64,000 nucleotides of DNA, taken from assembly GCA_910579545.1 (NCBI GenBank), contig CAJTVI010000008.1:1-64000 (forward strand). The letters run 5' to 3'. Made by a program: the position numbers and the translations under genes. Source of the stretch: an uncultured Oscillospiraceae bacterium. GTDB taxonomy: Bacteria; Bacillota; Clostridia; Oscillospirales; Ruminococcaceae. This document shows positions 27,406 through 35,514 of the stretch, piece by piece (the stretch's first letter is position 1; each line of letters begins with the position of its first letter). The notes beneath the pieces were generated by a model, which saw only the letters and a list, made by a program, of their open reading frames with translations, ran no database searches and had not been told where the DNA came from.

Positions 27406-28707
27406 TCAGACAAACTTTGGCACCAGCAGGCGGGGGAGCCAGAGGATAAGGTCGGGCAAAAGCAGGATGATCACCAGGGTGATCAAAACAGCCCCCAGCA
27501 TCACAAGCAGGTCCTTAAAGGTTTTTTGCGGTTCGATGCCGCTTATCTGGCAGCCGATGAGCAGGCAGAGGCCGTAGGGCGGGGTGACCATCCCGATGGC
27601 CAGCAGCAGGCAGATGATCATGCCCAGATGAACCGGATGCAGCCCCAGCTCAGCGCCAAAGGGCGCCACGATGGGCACAAAGATGCAGATGGCCGGGGTG
27701 GCATCCATAAAGCAGCCCAGCAAAAAAAAGAGCACAATGCAGAACAGGATATACCCCACCTTGCCCATATGCAGGCCCAGCATCAGCTCGCGCACATAGC
27801 GGTTGACCTGGAAATAGGCCATCAGATAGCCAAAGGCGCCCGCACCCGCAATGCAAAAGAGGCTGGTGGCGGTGCTTTTGGCAGTTTGGATAAAGATGGG
27901 CACAAGCTGGCGCGGTGTGAGGGTGCGGTCCACAAAAAGGGTAAGGATGAGACTGTACACCACCGCCACCACAGCGCTTTCCGTTGCAGTGCAGGCGCCG
28001 GTCAGCACGCCGCCGATGATGATAAGCGGCATAATAAGCACCAAAAGGCTTTTGCGCAGTGCGTGCAAAAAATCCCTCAGGCTGCGTTTTTCCTCCCGGG
28101 GAAAGTTGTATTTGCGGGCGTAGAACCAGGAGACTGTCATCATGGACAGAGCCAGAAGGATGCCCGGCAGCACCCCGGCAATAAACAGGGCCTGGACGCT
28201 GGCGCCCGAGGTAGAGGCATAGATGATCATGATGAGGCTGGGCGGGATGATCTGGCCCAGCACCGACGAACAGGCGGTAACCGTAACGCTGAAGGATTTG
28301 CTGTACCCCTTCTTTTCCATGGCCGGGATCAGGATCGAGCCGACCCCCGAGGTATCGGCCACGGCCGAGCCGGAAACACCGCCAAACAAAAGGCTTACAA
28401 GCACATTGATGTGGGCAAGGCCGCCCCGCAGGTGCCCCACCAGCGTGCTGGCAAGGTCAATGAGCTTGTCGGTGATCTGGCCCGAGTTCATCAGGTTGCC
28501 GGCCAGCATAAAAAACGGGATCGCCGTAAGCACAAAGCTGTTTACCCCCGAAAACATCCGCTGAACGATCTGCCACAGGGGCAGGTCGGTAAACAGCAGC
28601 AGCACCGAAACTGAGGAGGCAAACAGGGAAAAGGCCAGGGGAAGCCCCAGCAGCATCAGCCCCACCATGGCGGCAAACAGGACCAAAATGGGAAGCCCCT
28701 GCATCAT
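27406..28707 (-). CDS. dctM: TRAP transporter large permease subunit (DctM family), system 1
   Basis: A 433-residue integral membrane protein with about 12 hydrophobic segments, the ion-driven channel subunit of a tripartite TRAP system for carboxylic acids. Family motifs include IPFFMLAGNLMNSG, GGVSGSAVADTSGVGSI and GQIIPPSLIMIIYAS, plus the C-terminal half MDATPAICIFVPI and TPPYGLCLL. Its ATG overlaps the stop of dctQ by 4 bases. The substrate is probably a sugar acid or related hydroxy-acid, given the neighbouring enolase-superfamily gene. Confidence 0.93.
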   Translation of the reverse strand: MMQGLPILVLFAAMVGLMLLGLPLAFSLFASSVSVLLLFTDLPLWQIVQRMFSGVNSFVLTAIPFFMLAGNLMNSGQITDKLIDLASTLVGHLRGGLAHINVLVSLLFGGVSGSAVADTSGVGSILIPAMEKKGYSKSFSVTVTACSSVLGQIIPPSLIMIIYASTSGASVQALFIAGVLPGILLALSMMTVSWFYARKYNFPREEKRSLRDFLHALRKSLLVLIMPLIIIGGVLTGACTATESAVVAVVYSLILTLFVDRTLTPRQLVPIFIQTAKSTATSLFCIAGAGAFGYLMAYFQVNRYVRELMLGLHMGKVGYILFCIVLFFLLGCFMDATPAICIFVPIVAPFGAELGLHPVHLGMIICLLLAIGMVTPPYGLCLLIGCQISGIEPQKTFKDLLVMLGAVLITLVIILLLPDLILWLPRLLVPKFV

Positions 28708-29186
28708 TTTGGACCCTCCTTTCCAAAGCCGCGCAGTTCAGCGGCCAGGCGTTCCAGGGCAAACAGGATCAGCAGCACTGCGCACAAAGGCGCCGAGATG
28801 TTCAGGCACCAGGCGGGCAGCGGCATGGCGATCATGGTTTTATCCCAGGTGCGCAGACAGTAATCGGCACCGCCTGCCAGCAGCACCCCGCCGCAGGCCA
28901 GAATGAGGACCAGGATCAGCACCCGCAGCACCTTTTGAGCGGCGGCGGGCAGGCGGCTGGTAAGCATGTCCAGCATCAGATGGGTGTTTTCCTTTACCGC
29001 CAGCGCCGAACCCAAAAAGATGATCCAGACAAAGCAGAACTGTACTGTCTCCTGGCTCCAGCTGATGGGGATCTTAAAAACAAACCGGCAGACCACCTGC
29101 AAAAAGGTGATGGCCACAAGCAGGATCATCAGAACCAGCAAAAGCAGCTCTATGATCCGGCAGATCAGCGAGCGATGTGTTTTCAT
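28704..29186 (-). CDS. dctQ: TRAP transporter small permease subunit (DctQ family), system 1
   Basis: A 160-residue protein with four hydrophobic segments, the small membrane subunit bridging DctM. The family motif VCRFVFKIPISWSQETVQFCFVW is present around residues 30-52 (in parts: CRFVFKIPISW, then ETVQFCFVW). The ATG at 29186 has AAAGGGTC upstream. It ends in a 4-base overlap with dctM, so the two subunits are translationally coupled. A 69-base gap with a stem-loop separates it from dctP. Confidence 0.88.
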   Translation of the reverse strand: MKTHRSLICRIIELLLLVLMILLVAITFLQVVCRFVFKIPISWSQETVQFCFVWIIFLGSALAVKENTHLMLDMLTSRLPAAAQKVLRVLILVLILACGGVLLAGGADYCLRTWDKTMIAMPLPAWCLNISAPLCAVLLILFALERLAAELRGFGKEGPK

Positions 29187-29221
29187 GATGTTTGACCCTT
29201 TCGTTTGGAAAAATGCATCTG

Positions 29222-29242
29222 CCCCGGGGGAGGGGCCCCCGG
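29222..29242 (-). other. Stem-loop between dctP and dctQ (system 1)
   Basis: Arms CCCCGGGGG and CCCCCGGGG around a short loop lie about a dozen bases downstream of the dctP stop on the minus strand. There is no U-run. It probably stabilises the dctP mRNA end or reduces read-through so that binding protein exceeds permease. The second TRAP operon has an equivalent hairpin at 39165. Confidence 0.6.
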
Positions 29243-29255
29243 GGCCTTTTCATAA

Positions 29256-30293
29256 TCAGCTGGCCTGGATCTTGGCAATCAGCTCGGAAAGATCATTTGC
29301 CCGGCCAAACTCCTCAAATACAGGAGTCACCGCCTGGATGATGGGCTGTTTGTCAATGTCCACAATGGTCAGGCCAAAATCGTTGACCATGCTGTCCTCG
29401 GCTTCCTTGCCGTAGTCCGCCTCAAGCTGCCGCGCCCTGGGGGTGATCTCATCCACTGCGCGCAGCAAGGCTTCCTGCAGCTCCGGGTCAAGGGCGGCAA
29501 AGGCATCCCCGTTCATAAAGAGCGGGCGCACCGTGATCTCGTGCTCAGTGCGGGTCAGATAAGGCGCTACTTCGTAAAATTTGGCCGAAAGAATGCTGGG
29601 CATCTCGTTTTCCATGCCGTCACACAGCCCGGCGGACAGGGCCGAGTAGGTCTCGCCAAAGGCGATTTCCACAGGCTGGCAGCCCGCGGCTTCCCAAACC
29701 TTGAACTTGAGCTCCGAGGCGGCCAGGCGCAGCTTAAAGCCGTTGAGGTCGCTTGCCGTTTCCACCGGGGCCTTTACGGCCAGCACATTGCGGGTGGAGC
29801 CGCCCCAGTAGGCAAGGATCCGCAGCCCACTCTCCTCCTCGATCATCTGGGCGTATTCCTGGCCGGGCTCGCCGTCCAGGGCGGCCTCCCACTGGGCCTT
29901 GTCGCTGAACAGGAAGGGCAGGGCAAACAACTCCAGCTTTTTGCAGAAGGTGGTGCCCACCGAGGGGTCGGCAACGCAGAGATCCAGGGTACCCTGTTTT
30001 ACCTGCTCCAGCAGTTCGGCCTCGGTACCAAGGGTGGAGTCCGGGTAATTGACCAAAACCAGCCGACCGCCCGAGTACTCCTCCACCAGGGCCACCAGTT
30101 CGTCGATGGCGGTGTTCCAGGGGTGGGCCGAGGCCATGGCGTTGCCGATCTTAAGGGTAACGGTTTCCCCGGCCGGGGCATCGCCGCCGGCAGAAGCAGG
30201 GGAGGAGGCTGCCGGAGAGGCCGGCGTTCCGCCGCAGGCCGCAAGACTCAGGACCAGCGCAAGGGCAACAAGCACAGAGAGCGTCTTTTTCAT
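29256..30293 (-). CDS. dctP: TRAP transporter substrate-binding lipoprotein (DctP family), system 1
   Basis: A 345-residue extracytoplasmic receptor. The N-terminus KKTLSVLVALALVLSLAAC is a lipoprotein signal with lipobox LAAC, followed by an Ala/Ser/Pro-rich linker to about residue 45. Family features include HPWNTAIDELVALVEEYSGGRL, LGTEAELLEQVKQGTLD and NVLAVKAPVETASDLNGFKLR (each part of the DctP fold, with the conserved Arg that contacts the substrate carboxylate). The ATG at 30293 with AAAGGAG is chosen. The gene follows an MR-type enolase-superfamily gene. Confidence 0.93.
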   Translation of the reverse strand: MKKTLSVLVALALVLSLAACGGTPASPAASSPASAGGDAPAGETVTLKIGNAMASAHPWNTAIDELVALVEEYSGGRLVLVNYPDSTLGTEAELLEQVKQGTLDLCVADPSVGTTFCKKLELFALPFLFSDKAQWEAALDGEPGQEYAQMIEEESGLRILAYWGGSTRNVLAVKAPVETASDLNGFKLRLAASELKFKVWEAAGCQPVEIAFGETYSALSAGLCDGMENEMPSILSAKFYEVAPYLTRTEHEITVRPLFMNGDAFAALDPELQEALLRAVDEITPRARQLEADYGKEAEDSMVNDFGLTIVDIDKQPIIQAVTPVFEEFGRANDLSELIAKIQAS

Positions 30294-30316
30294 GATTGTT
30301 TTCTCCTTTTCATGAT

Positions 30317-31465
30317 TTAATGGTTGATGCAATATTTTTCCAGAACCGAACGGTTCACATCCACACCGATGCCGGGCGCTTGGGGGACAAGTACATACCC
30401 ATCCAAAAAGTCAATGCCATCGTAGATCAGATCCAACCGGAAGGGATGGCTGGACTGGTCATACTCCAAAAGCGGCTCCAGGGGCTTAGCGCACAGGGGC
30501 GCGGGGGGCAGGGTTGCAAGAAATTGCAGCGAGGCCGCCAGACCGATGCCGCTGCCCCACACATGGGGGATCAGCATGGCGTTGTAAGCCTGGCAGAGTG
30601 CGGCAATTTTTTTACACTCGGTAAATCCGCCGCAGCTGCAAAGGTCGGGCTGGTAGATGTCCAGCGCGCCTCTGGCCAGCCAGTCCTTGTAGGCGATCTT
30701 GCCAAAAATCTCCTCGCCTGCCGCAAGGTAGCTTCCGGTCAGGTTGCGCAGGGCCGCGTAGCCTGCGGCATCCTCGGGCGCCAGCAGCTCCTCAAAAAAT
30801 TCCAGCCGCACATCCTCCAGATCCAGCAGCAGGCGGCGGGCCGGAGCCTGGCTGTAGGCGCTGTTAAAATCGCACATCAGCAGTATGTCGGGGCCAACTG
30901 CCCTGCGCACCGCCCGGATGTATTCCTCGTCCTCCTGCACCCCAAAGCCAGCCTTGAGTTTCATCCCCAAAAAGCCCCGTTCCAGGTAACCCTGTGCCTC
31001 TTTTACCGCGTCAGAGGGATAACACCCGCCTTTTTTACGGTAAAAGCCCGTGGCATAGGCCTTTACCCGGCTGCGGAACTGCCCGCCCAACAGGTTGCAG
31101 ACCGGCTGGCCCAGATGCCGGCCGATCGCATCCCACAGTGCGATGTCCAGTCCGCTCAGAGCGTTGATGGCGGCGCCCTGCTGGCCAAAGGGCCGGCAGA
31201 GGTTGTACAGCTCCTCCCAGAGCACCTCCGCATCAAAGATGCTCCGGCCCACCACATGGGGCGCAAAGCAGTGCTCCACAAAAGCAGCGGCTAACTGCGG
31301 CGGCTGCATCCCATGGCACATGCACTCGCCAAACCCGCTTTCTCCATCGGCGCAAACGACCTCTACGATCACCGAACTGCGATTGTAAACCCACCCCTGC
31401 GAAAAGGCGAAAGGCTCCTGCAGCGGCGCCTGAATGATGTGCACCAGCACCTGTTTGATGGTCAT
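30317..31465 (-). CDS. Mandelate racemase/muconate lactonizing enzyme family protein
   Basis: A 382-residue enolase-superfamily enzyme that abstracts a proton alpha to a carboxylate. The capping domain is followed by a barrel with a KLKAG base motif (about 168), metal ligand MCDFNSAYS (about 200), FEELLAPED (about 228) and GEEIFGK (about 253), and a general-acid/base His in IPHVWGSG (about 307). This pattern fits the MR subgroup of acid-sugar dehydratases. The exact substrate is not evident. It is the first gene of the operon with dctP-dctQ-dctM. ATG 31465 has AAGGAG upstream. Confidence 0.88.
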   Translation of the reverse strand: MTIKQVLVHIIQAPLQEPFAFSQGWVYNRSSVIVEVVCADGESGFGECMCHGMQPPQLAAAFVEHCFAPHVVGRSIFDAEVLWEELYNLCRPFGQQGAAINALSGLDIALWDAIGRHLGQPVCNLLGGQFRSRVKAYATGFYRKKGGCYPSDAVKEAQGYLERGFLGMKLKAGFGVQEDEEYIRAVRRAVGPDILLMCDFNSAYSQAPARRLLLDLEDVRLEFFEELLAPEDAAGYAALRNLTGSYLAAGEEIFGKIAYKDWLARGALDIYQPDLCSCGGFTECKKIAALCQAYNAMLIPHVWGSGIGLAASLQFLATLPPAPLCAKPLEPLLEYDQSSHPFRLDLIYDGIDFLDGYVLVPQAPGIGVDVNRSVLEKYCINH

Positions 31466-31487
31466 TGATCATCGACTCCTTTTCGAT

Positions 31488-31520
31488 ATAACATATAATA
31501 TATGTTATATGTTAGTACAA
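31488..31520 (-). promoter_or_regulatory. Promoter with AT-rich operator for the MR-dctPQM operon
   Basis: A 21-base palindrome (arms ATAACATATA/TATATGTTAT around one A, 31488-31508) overlaps a minus-strand promoter with TTGTAC (31515-31520) and TATATG or TTATAT 16-17 bases downstream. The position over the -10 is right for repression by the adjacent GntR-family regulator. The rest of 31466-31666 has no gene. Confidence 0.6.
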
Positions 31521-31666
31521 AGTAGAAGTGTAATGTATAAATAGGACCCGGGAATGAAGGGGCGAAACGCTTTCCAAGTACGCGCGCTGTTCTGAGGCAG
31601 GAGGAAAAAGGTGGGACGCACACACAGGATAAGCGGACCCGAGAAGATCCTGCGGCCCTGCGGCCT

Positions 31667-32332
31667 TCAGCCGCGGTCATAATTTTCCTGGGTGGCGCGC
31701 AGGTGGTCCCGCATGGTACGGGCGGCGCGCTCGGGATCGCCCTGCGCAAGGCAGTTGAGGATGTTGCGGTGGTAGTGGTGCCGGGCCTCAATGCAGTAGT
31801 CCAGCTGGGAGGCACGGATGATGCTGTCGCGCAAAAGGGGGGTATAGGCGTTTACAATGGCCACAAGCAGCGGGTTGCGGGTGGAGTTAGCCAACTGAAT
31901 GTGAAATTGGAGGTCGTTGGAAATGTAGGCGCTGTCCATAACGGAGGCATCCTCCATACTGCGGCAGACCCGGTCCAGTACGTCGAGCTCCCCAGGGGTG
32001 ATGCGCTGGGCAGCCAGACGGGCGCAGGCCTCTTCGATGATGGCCCGCACCTCCATCAAATCGCCGGTATTGCAGTCTCCCTTATTGATCATGTCGGTGA
32101 TCGAGCGGGAGAGCACCGGTACGCTGTTGTCCAGCACCAGCAGCCCTTTGCCGTGGATCCGTTTTAAAAAGCCGCGAGTCTCCAGCGAGCGCACGGCGTC
32201 CCGCACCGTGACCCGGCTCACCTCAAACTTTTTGCACAACTCGCCCTCACTGGGCAGATAGTTGCTGGCGTCGTACTCCTTGTTGAGGATCATCTGTTCG
32301 ATCTGGCACTGTGTGCGCTCGACCAAGGTCAA
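31667..32332 (-). CDS. GntR-family regulator (FadR/FCD subfamily), system 1
   Basis: A 221-residue one-component regulator. The winged helix contains PSEGELCKKFEVSRVTVRDAVRSLETRG, followed by KRIHGKGLLVL. The C-terminal FCD ligand domain has metal-binding residues in EVRAIIEEACA, DLQFHIQLANSTRNP and HHYHRNI, typical for carboxylate effectors. The TTG start at 32332 is my best choice since AAAGGCGGG lies nearby and LTLVERTQCQIEQMI resembles the family N-terminus; an upstream GTG at 32422 is possible. It probably represses the MR-TRAP operon it faces in tandem. Confidence 0.85.
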   Translation of the reverse strand: MTLVERTQCQIEQMILNKEYDASNYLPSEGELCKKFEVSRVTVRDAVRSLETRGFLKRIHGKGLLVLDNSVPVLSRSITDMINKGDCNTGDLMEVRAIIEEACARLAAQRITPGELDVLDRVCRSMEDASVMDSAYISNDLQFHIQLANSTRNPLLVAIVNAYTPLLRDSIIRASQLDYCIEARHHYHRNILNCLAQGDPERAARTMRDHLRATQENYDRG

Positions 32333-32483
32333 TCTGAAAACCCGCCTTTCCGGTTTGGCACAGAGGGGCCGCCAAAGCCTGGCCCCGGTCCGCATGCGCA
32401 GAGAAGTTTGTCCGTTCTGCACGTCCGGCGTGCAGGCTTGCCAGGGCCCAGTCCGGCCTATGCAGAGGGACGGTTGGAAGATA

Positions 32484-32512
32484 CTTATAATATATCATAC
32501 AACATAAAACAA
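32484..32512 (-). promoter_or_regulatory. Probable promoter of the system 1 GntR regulator
   Basis: On the minus strand TTGTTT (32507-32512) and TATAAG (32484-32489) are 17 bases apart in an AT-rich patch. The leader to the proposed start would be about 145 bases. The remaining bases to the tRNA promoter show no gene. Confidence 0.6.
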
Positions 32513-32612
32513 AGAAAGAGATAAAATCGACAAACTTTAAATAAATAATTGGCAAAAACGCTGGATTTACGGCTCCAAAAGGGGCAAAGCAGCCAGATAC
32601 CGCAAATTCTGC

Positions 32613-32641
32613 TTGACAAACAACCGGTGCTCCCGTATAAT
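32613..32641 (+). promoter_or_regulatory. Promoter of the tRNA-Met/tRNA-Glu unit
   Basis: TTGACA (32613-32618), 17 bases, TATAAT (32636-32641): a perfect sigma-A consensus, as expected for stable RNA. Confidence 0.9.
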
Positions 32642-32692
32642 ATAAAAGCGCTTTTGTGCAGAGATGCAGGCAGGGGCGCATGATACAGGCGT

Positions 32693-32769
32693 GGCGGTAT
32701 AGCTCAGTTGGCTAGAGCATTCGGTTCATACCCGAAGTGTCACCGGTTCGAATCCAGTTACCGCTACCA
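32693..32769 (+). tRNA. tRNA-Met (anticodon CAT)
   Basis: A 77-base cloverleaf including an encoded CCA. Acceptor arms GGCGGTA/TACCGCT, anticodon stem TTCGG/CCGAA with loop TTCATAC (CAT at 32727-32729) and a T-loop TTCGAAT. The anticodon stem lacks the three G-C pairs of initiator tRNA, so this is elongator Met. An Ile2 tRNA with lysidine is the alternative that sequence alone cannot exclude. Confidence 0.9.
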
Positions 32770-32858
32770 CAATACAGGGTTTTGCTAAAATACTTGGGGG
32801 TCGCCTGCAATCGCGGGCGAAAGATGCTTGTTGTTTTAGCCAAACCCTGTATTTATCC

Positions 32859-32933
32859 GGCCCGATGGTCAAGCGGTCAAGACATCGCCCTTTCACGGCG
32901 GTAACCCGGGTTCGATTCCCGGTCGGGTCACCA
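32859..32933 (+). tRNA. tRNA-Glu (anticodon TTC)
   Basis: A 75-base cloverleaf with encoded CCA. Acceptor arms GGCCCGA/TCGGGTC, anticodon loop CTTTCAC with TTC at 32892-32894, T-arm CCGGG-TTCGATT-CCCGG. It is 89 bases downstream of tRNA-Met and probably co-transcribed. Confidence 0.93.
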
Positions 32934-32936
32934 CGT

Positions 32937-32972
32937 CGCCGCAAGCGTCATATCGCTTGCGGCGGCTTTTTT
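32937..32972 (+). terminator. Terminator of the tRNA unit
   Basis: An 11-bp perfect stem CGCCGCAAGCG/CGCTTGCGGCG with loop TCATAT, followed by GCTTTTTT. It begins 4 bases after the tRNA-Glu CCA. Confidence 0.9.
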
Positions 32973-33093
32973 GTGAAAAGCCACCGCTCGCTCATTTTGC
33001 TGCGGCTCCTTTTCCCCGCAAAGCTTTGCCTCGCAAATCTTTGCGGGGGCCCCGCGGCCCTGTGGGCCGCCGTTCTGGACTTCGCTCCATTCA

Positions 33094-33121
33094 AAAAGCC
33101 CGGTCGCAAGACCGGGCTTTT
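33094..33121 (-). terminator. Bidirectional terminator after the system 2 GntR gene
   Basis: AAAAGCCCGGTC-GCAA-GACCGGGCTTTT, a 12-bp stem with a GNRA-like GCAA loop and T-runs on both strands. It lies 27 bases beyond the stop of the minus-strand regulator. Confidence 0.85.
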
Positions 33122-33147
33122 CTCTTGTTCCTGACGCGGATCCCCCC

Positions 33148-33858
33148 TCAGGCCTCGGCGGCCGGTTCGGGGGCGTTGTTGTCGGCCCGCAGGTCGTAGA
33201 TGCCGCGCTGCAGGTGCTCCAGCATCAGGGAGCGGGCCTGCTTGCCGTCGTGGCTTTTGATCGCGTCCAGCAAAAGGGTGTGGTAGTACATCCCGCCGTA
33301 ATAGCCCAGCGCAAGGTTGAGCGCGTAGCCAAGGTCGGTGCGCTTGAGCAGGATGTCCTCCATCACCGAGATGGTTACCGGGTTGTTGCCGGCGCGGCAG
33401 AGCGCCAGATGGAACTGGACGTCCGCGGCCACAAAGCGGGCGCTTTCACCCACCGAGGACCGCATGGTCTCCAGCTGCTCCTCCAGCCGGGCGATCAGCC
33501 CGGGCGCCGCGTTTTCGGCCGCCATGGCCGCGATGGCCGGCTCGATGAGGCAGCGGAATTCCAGGATGTGCTTCATGCTCTCCAGCGTTTCCCGGCTGCA
33601 GGGCTCGGTGCTCTGCTGCAAAGCAAAGAGGGACAGATCGTCCGAGATCACAAAGGTGCCCTTGCCCCGGGCGCTTTCCAGGATGCCCAGCGCCATAAAC
33701 TGCTGAAGTGCGCTGCGCACCGAGACCCGGCTTACCCCCAGCTCCTTGCAAAGCTGGTTTTCGCTGGGGATCTTGCAGCCCACGGCCCACGCGCCGCTCT
33801 GGATGTTCTGATGGATGTACCGCGCAATGCCGCTGGTTACGCTGCCTCTGCCTGCCAT
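33148..33858 (-). CDS. GntR-family regulator (FadR/FCD subfamily), system 2
   Basis: A 236-residue regulator. The winged helix is PSENQLCKELGVSRVSVRSALQQF followed by ESARGKGTFVI. The FCD domain has FRCLIEPAIAA, DVQFHLALCRAGNNP and the C-terminal DAIKSHDGKQARSLMLEHL. It resembles ExuR/UxuR-type hexuronate repressors and is likely to bind the TTGTAT/ATACAA palindromes at 37508 and 37861. The ATG at 33858 has a weak CAGGAAC site. It is transcribed alone. Confidence 0.87.
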   Translation of the reverse strand: MAGRGSVTSGIARYIHQNIQSGAWAVGCKIPSENQLCKELGVSRVSVRSALQQFMALGILESARGKGTFVISDDLSLFALQQSTEPCSRETLESMKHILEFRCLIEPAIAAMAAENAAPGLIARLEEQLETMRSSVGESARFVAADVQFHLALCRAGNNPVTISVMEDILLKRTDLGYALNLALGYYGGMYYHTLLLDAIKSHDGKQARSLMLEHLQRGIYDLRADNNAPEPAAEA

Positions 33859-33941
33859 CTGCCGTTCCTGCCTTTTTTGAGAGGTACCCCCTGCCCGCGG
33901 CCGGCGGCGTGCCGGGCGCGGGCAGGGCCATGATCCTATTT

Positions 33942-33970
33942 AGTATAGCCTTTTTTTGCAAAAAAGTAAA
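33942..33970 (-). promoter_or_regulatory. Promoter of the system 2 GntR gene
   Basis: On the minus strand TTTACT (33965-33970), a 17-base spacer and TATACT (33942-33947), about 85 bases from the start codon. No palindrome like the downstream operators overlaps it, so autoregulation is not evident. Confidence 0.6.
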
Positions 33971-33975
33971 ATGCG

Positions 33976-34110
33976 CCGGGCCGCAAAACGGGGCAAAGGC
34001 CCCAAAACCGCACCGGGATCCCAAAACGATGCCGGGCCCAAAACCATGCCGGGAGCCCAAAAACAAACTGGCATCCCAAAACCATGCCAGGCCCCAAAAC
34101 GGGGCCGGCG
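33976..34110. repeat. Degenerate 18-20 bp tandem repeat array
   Basis: About six head-to-tail units of the type CCCAAAACCATGCCGGG with small changes, for example CCCAAAACGATGCCGGG, CCAAAACCATGCCGGGAG, CCCAAAACCATGCCAGG. The CCCAAAAC word is the most constant part. It is intergenic, between the GntR promoter and the terminators of the catabolic operon. Confidence 0.75.
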
Positions 34111-34126
34111 CCCGCATTTTAAACAG

Positions 34127-34219
34127 AACGCCGCAGGGCCGCCCGCCAAAGGGAGGGGACGGGCCCTGCGGCGTTTGCTTTGCTAAAAAGGCCCCGCGCC
34201 AAAGCGCGCCAGGGGCCGG
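34127..34219 (-). terminator. Two terminator hairpins after the ManD-like gene
   Basis: The first hairpin on the minus strand, GGCCCC..GGGGCC with inner GCGCG pairs (34192-34219), is followed by TTTTTAG and terminates the catabolic operon. The second, AACGCCGCAGGGCC/GGCCCTGCGGCGTT (34127-34172), is a longer palindrome that may act on either strand. Confidence 0.7.
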
Positions 34220-34236
34220 GCCCGGGGGGCTTGTTT

Positions 34237-35487
34237 TCAGGGGGTTTGCAGGCTGCCGTCCGGGTTGCGGGTCTGGGTCCAGGTGGTGACCTCGGCGGTG
34301 CAGGGGTATTTTTCGGCCTCTTTTTCGTTGAGGTCCACCCCAAGGCCGGGCTTTTCATTGGCGTACACAAAGCCGTCGTTGCCGTACTCCGGCAGGCCGG
34401 GGAATACCTCCAGCAGGGCGCCGCGCGGGCCGCTCAGCTGCTGGATGACAAAGTTGGGCGGTTCGATGCCGCTCCACTCCTGCAGGCCCAGGTTCTGGGC
34501 CGCCAGGTCGATGTGGATGTTGGCCGCGTGGGCCAGCGGGCTCATGTCGCCGGGGCCGTGCCAGCAGATGCGCACCCCATACTGCTCGCAGAACTGCTGC
34601 AGCTTGCGCGCGGGGGTAATGCCGCCCACCTGGCTCAGGTGCACCCGCATGTAGTCGATGCTGCGGTTCTGCACCAGCGCCCGGTACTCGGCGGGGTTGT
34701 TGAAGAGCTCGCCCTGGCTCAAAGGGGTAACGCTGGTCTTGCGGATGCGGTCCAGCCATTCCACCTGCTCCAGCGGCACAACATCCTCCAAAAAGAACAT
34801 GTGGTAGGGCTCCATCTCTTTTACAAAGGTCACCGCCTCGGTGGGGTGGATCCGCTCGTGCACGTCGTGCACCAGTTCGATCTCAAAGCCCTCTTTGGCG
34901 CGAATGCCCTCAAACAGCTTAAGGGTGTCCCGCATGTACTTCTTGCTGTCCAGATAGATGCCGTCCGCAGCGCCCTTGGCGGCCCATTCCGGCGCCTTGC
35001 CAAAGCCGCCGCCGCCGTAACCGCCGTTCTGGCAGCGGATATGCCGTACCCCGATGGCGCGGTACTTTTCGATGTTCTCGCAGATCTCGCTGAGGTCCTG
35101 CCCGTCCACATGGCGGTAGACCGGCACGCCGGCGCGCACCTTGCCGCCAAACAGGTCGTACACCGGCATGTTCGCCATCTTGCCCTTGATGTCCCACAGG
35201 GCCATGTCCACCCCCGAGATGGCGTTGTTTGCGATGGGCCCGCAGCGCCAGTAGGCGTTTTGGTGCATCAGCTGCCAAAGCTCGGTGATGCCTCGCACCT
35301 CCCGGCCCAGCAGCAGCGGGCGCAGGTAGGTCTCGATGAGGTGTTTTACGGTCAGGTGGCGGTAGGCAAAGGTGGCACAGCCCAGGCCGTACAGGCCCGG
35401 CTCGCTGGTCTCCACCTTGACCACCACGAGGTTGATGCCTTCGGGTGCGGTACAGATTACCCGGATGTCGCGGATGGTGGGGGCCAT
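34237..35487 (-). CDS. Mannonate dehydratase-type (ManD/RspA) enolase-superfamily protein
   Basis: A 416-residue acid-sugar dehydratase. Family hallmarks are ANNAISGVDMALWDIKGK, the HDVHERI motif (Asp and His as metal ligand and acid/base, about residue 214), a Glu in FLEDVVP, GELFNN, and the WHGPGDMSPLAHAANIH motif near 315 diagnostic of the ManD subgroup. Some members dehydrate D-mannonate or D-gluconate; others are inactive RspA-type proteins. It is the last gene of the operon with an MDR and an SDR dehydrogenase, which supports aldonate or uronate catabolism. GAAAGGAGGAAGC before the ATG is a good ribosome site. Confidence 0.87.
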   Translation of the reverse strand: MAPTIRDIRVICTAPEGINLVVVKVETSEPGLYGLGCATFAYRHLTVKHLIETYLRPLLLGREVRGITELWQLMHQNAYWRCGPIANNAISGVDMALWDIKGKMANMPVYDLFGGKVRAGVPVYRHVDGQDLSEICENIEKYRAIGVRHIRCQNGGYGGGGFGKAPEWAAKGAADGIYLDSKKYMRDTLKLFEGIRAKEGFEIELVHDVHERIHPTEAVTFVKEMEPYHMFFLEDVVPLEQVEWLDRIRKTSVTPLSQGELFNNPAEYRALVQNRSIDYMRVHLSQVGGITPARKLQQFCEQYGVRICWHGPGDMSPLAHAANIHIDLAAQNLGLQEWSGIEPPNFVIQQLSGPRGALLEVFPGLPEYGNDGFVYANEKPGLGVDLNEKEAEKYPCTAEVTTWTQTRNPDGSLQTP

Positions 35488-35514
35488 GGGTCGCTTCCTC
35501 CTTTCAGGCGGGGG

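Noticed and set aside
33976-34110. CRISPR array
   Set aside because: Repeats are 18-20 bp, degenerate and directly adjacent with no unique spacers, and no cas gene is present.
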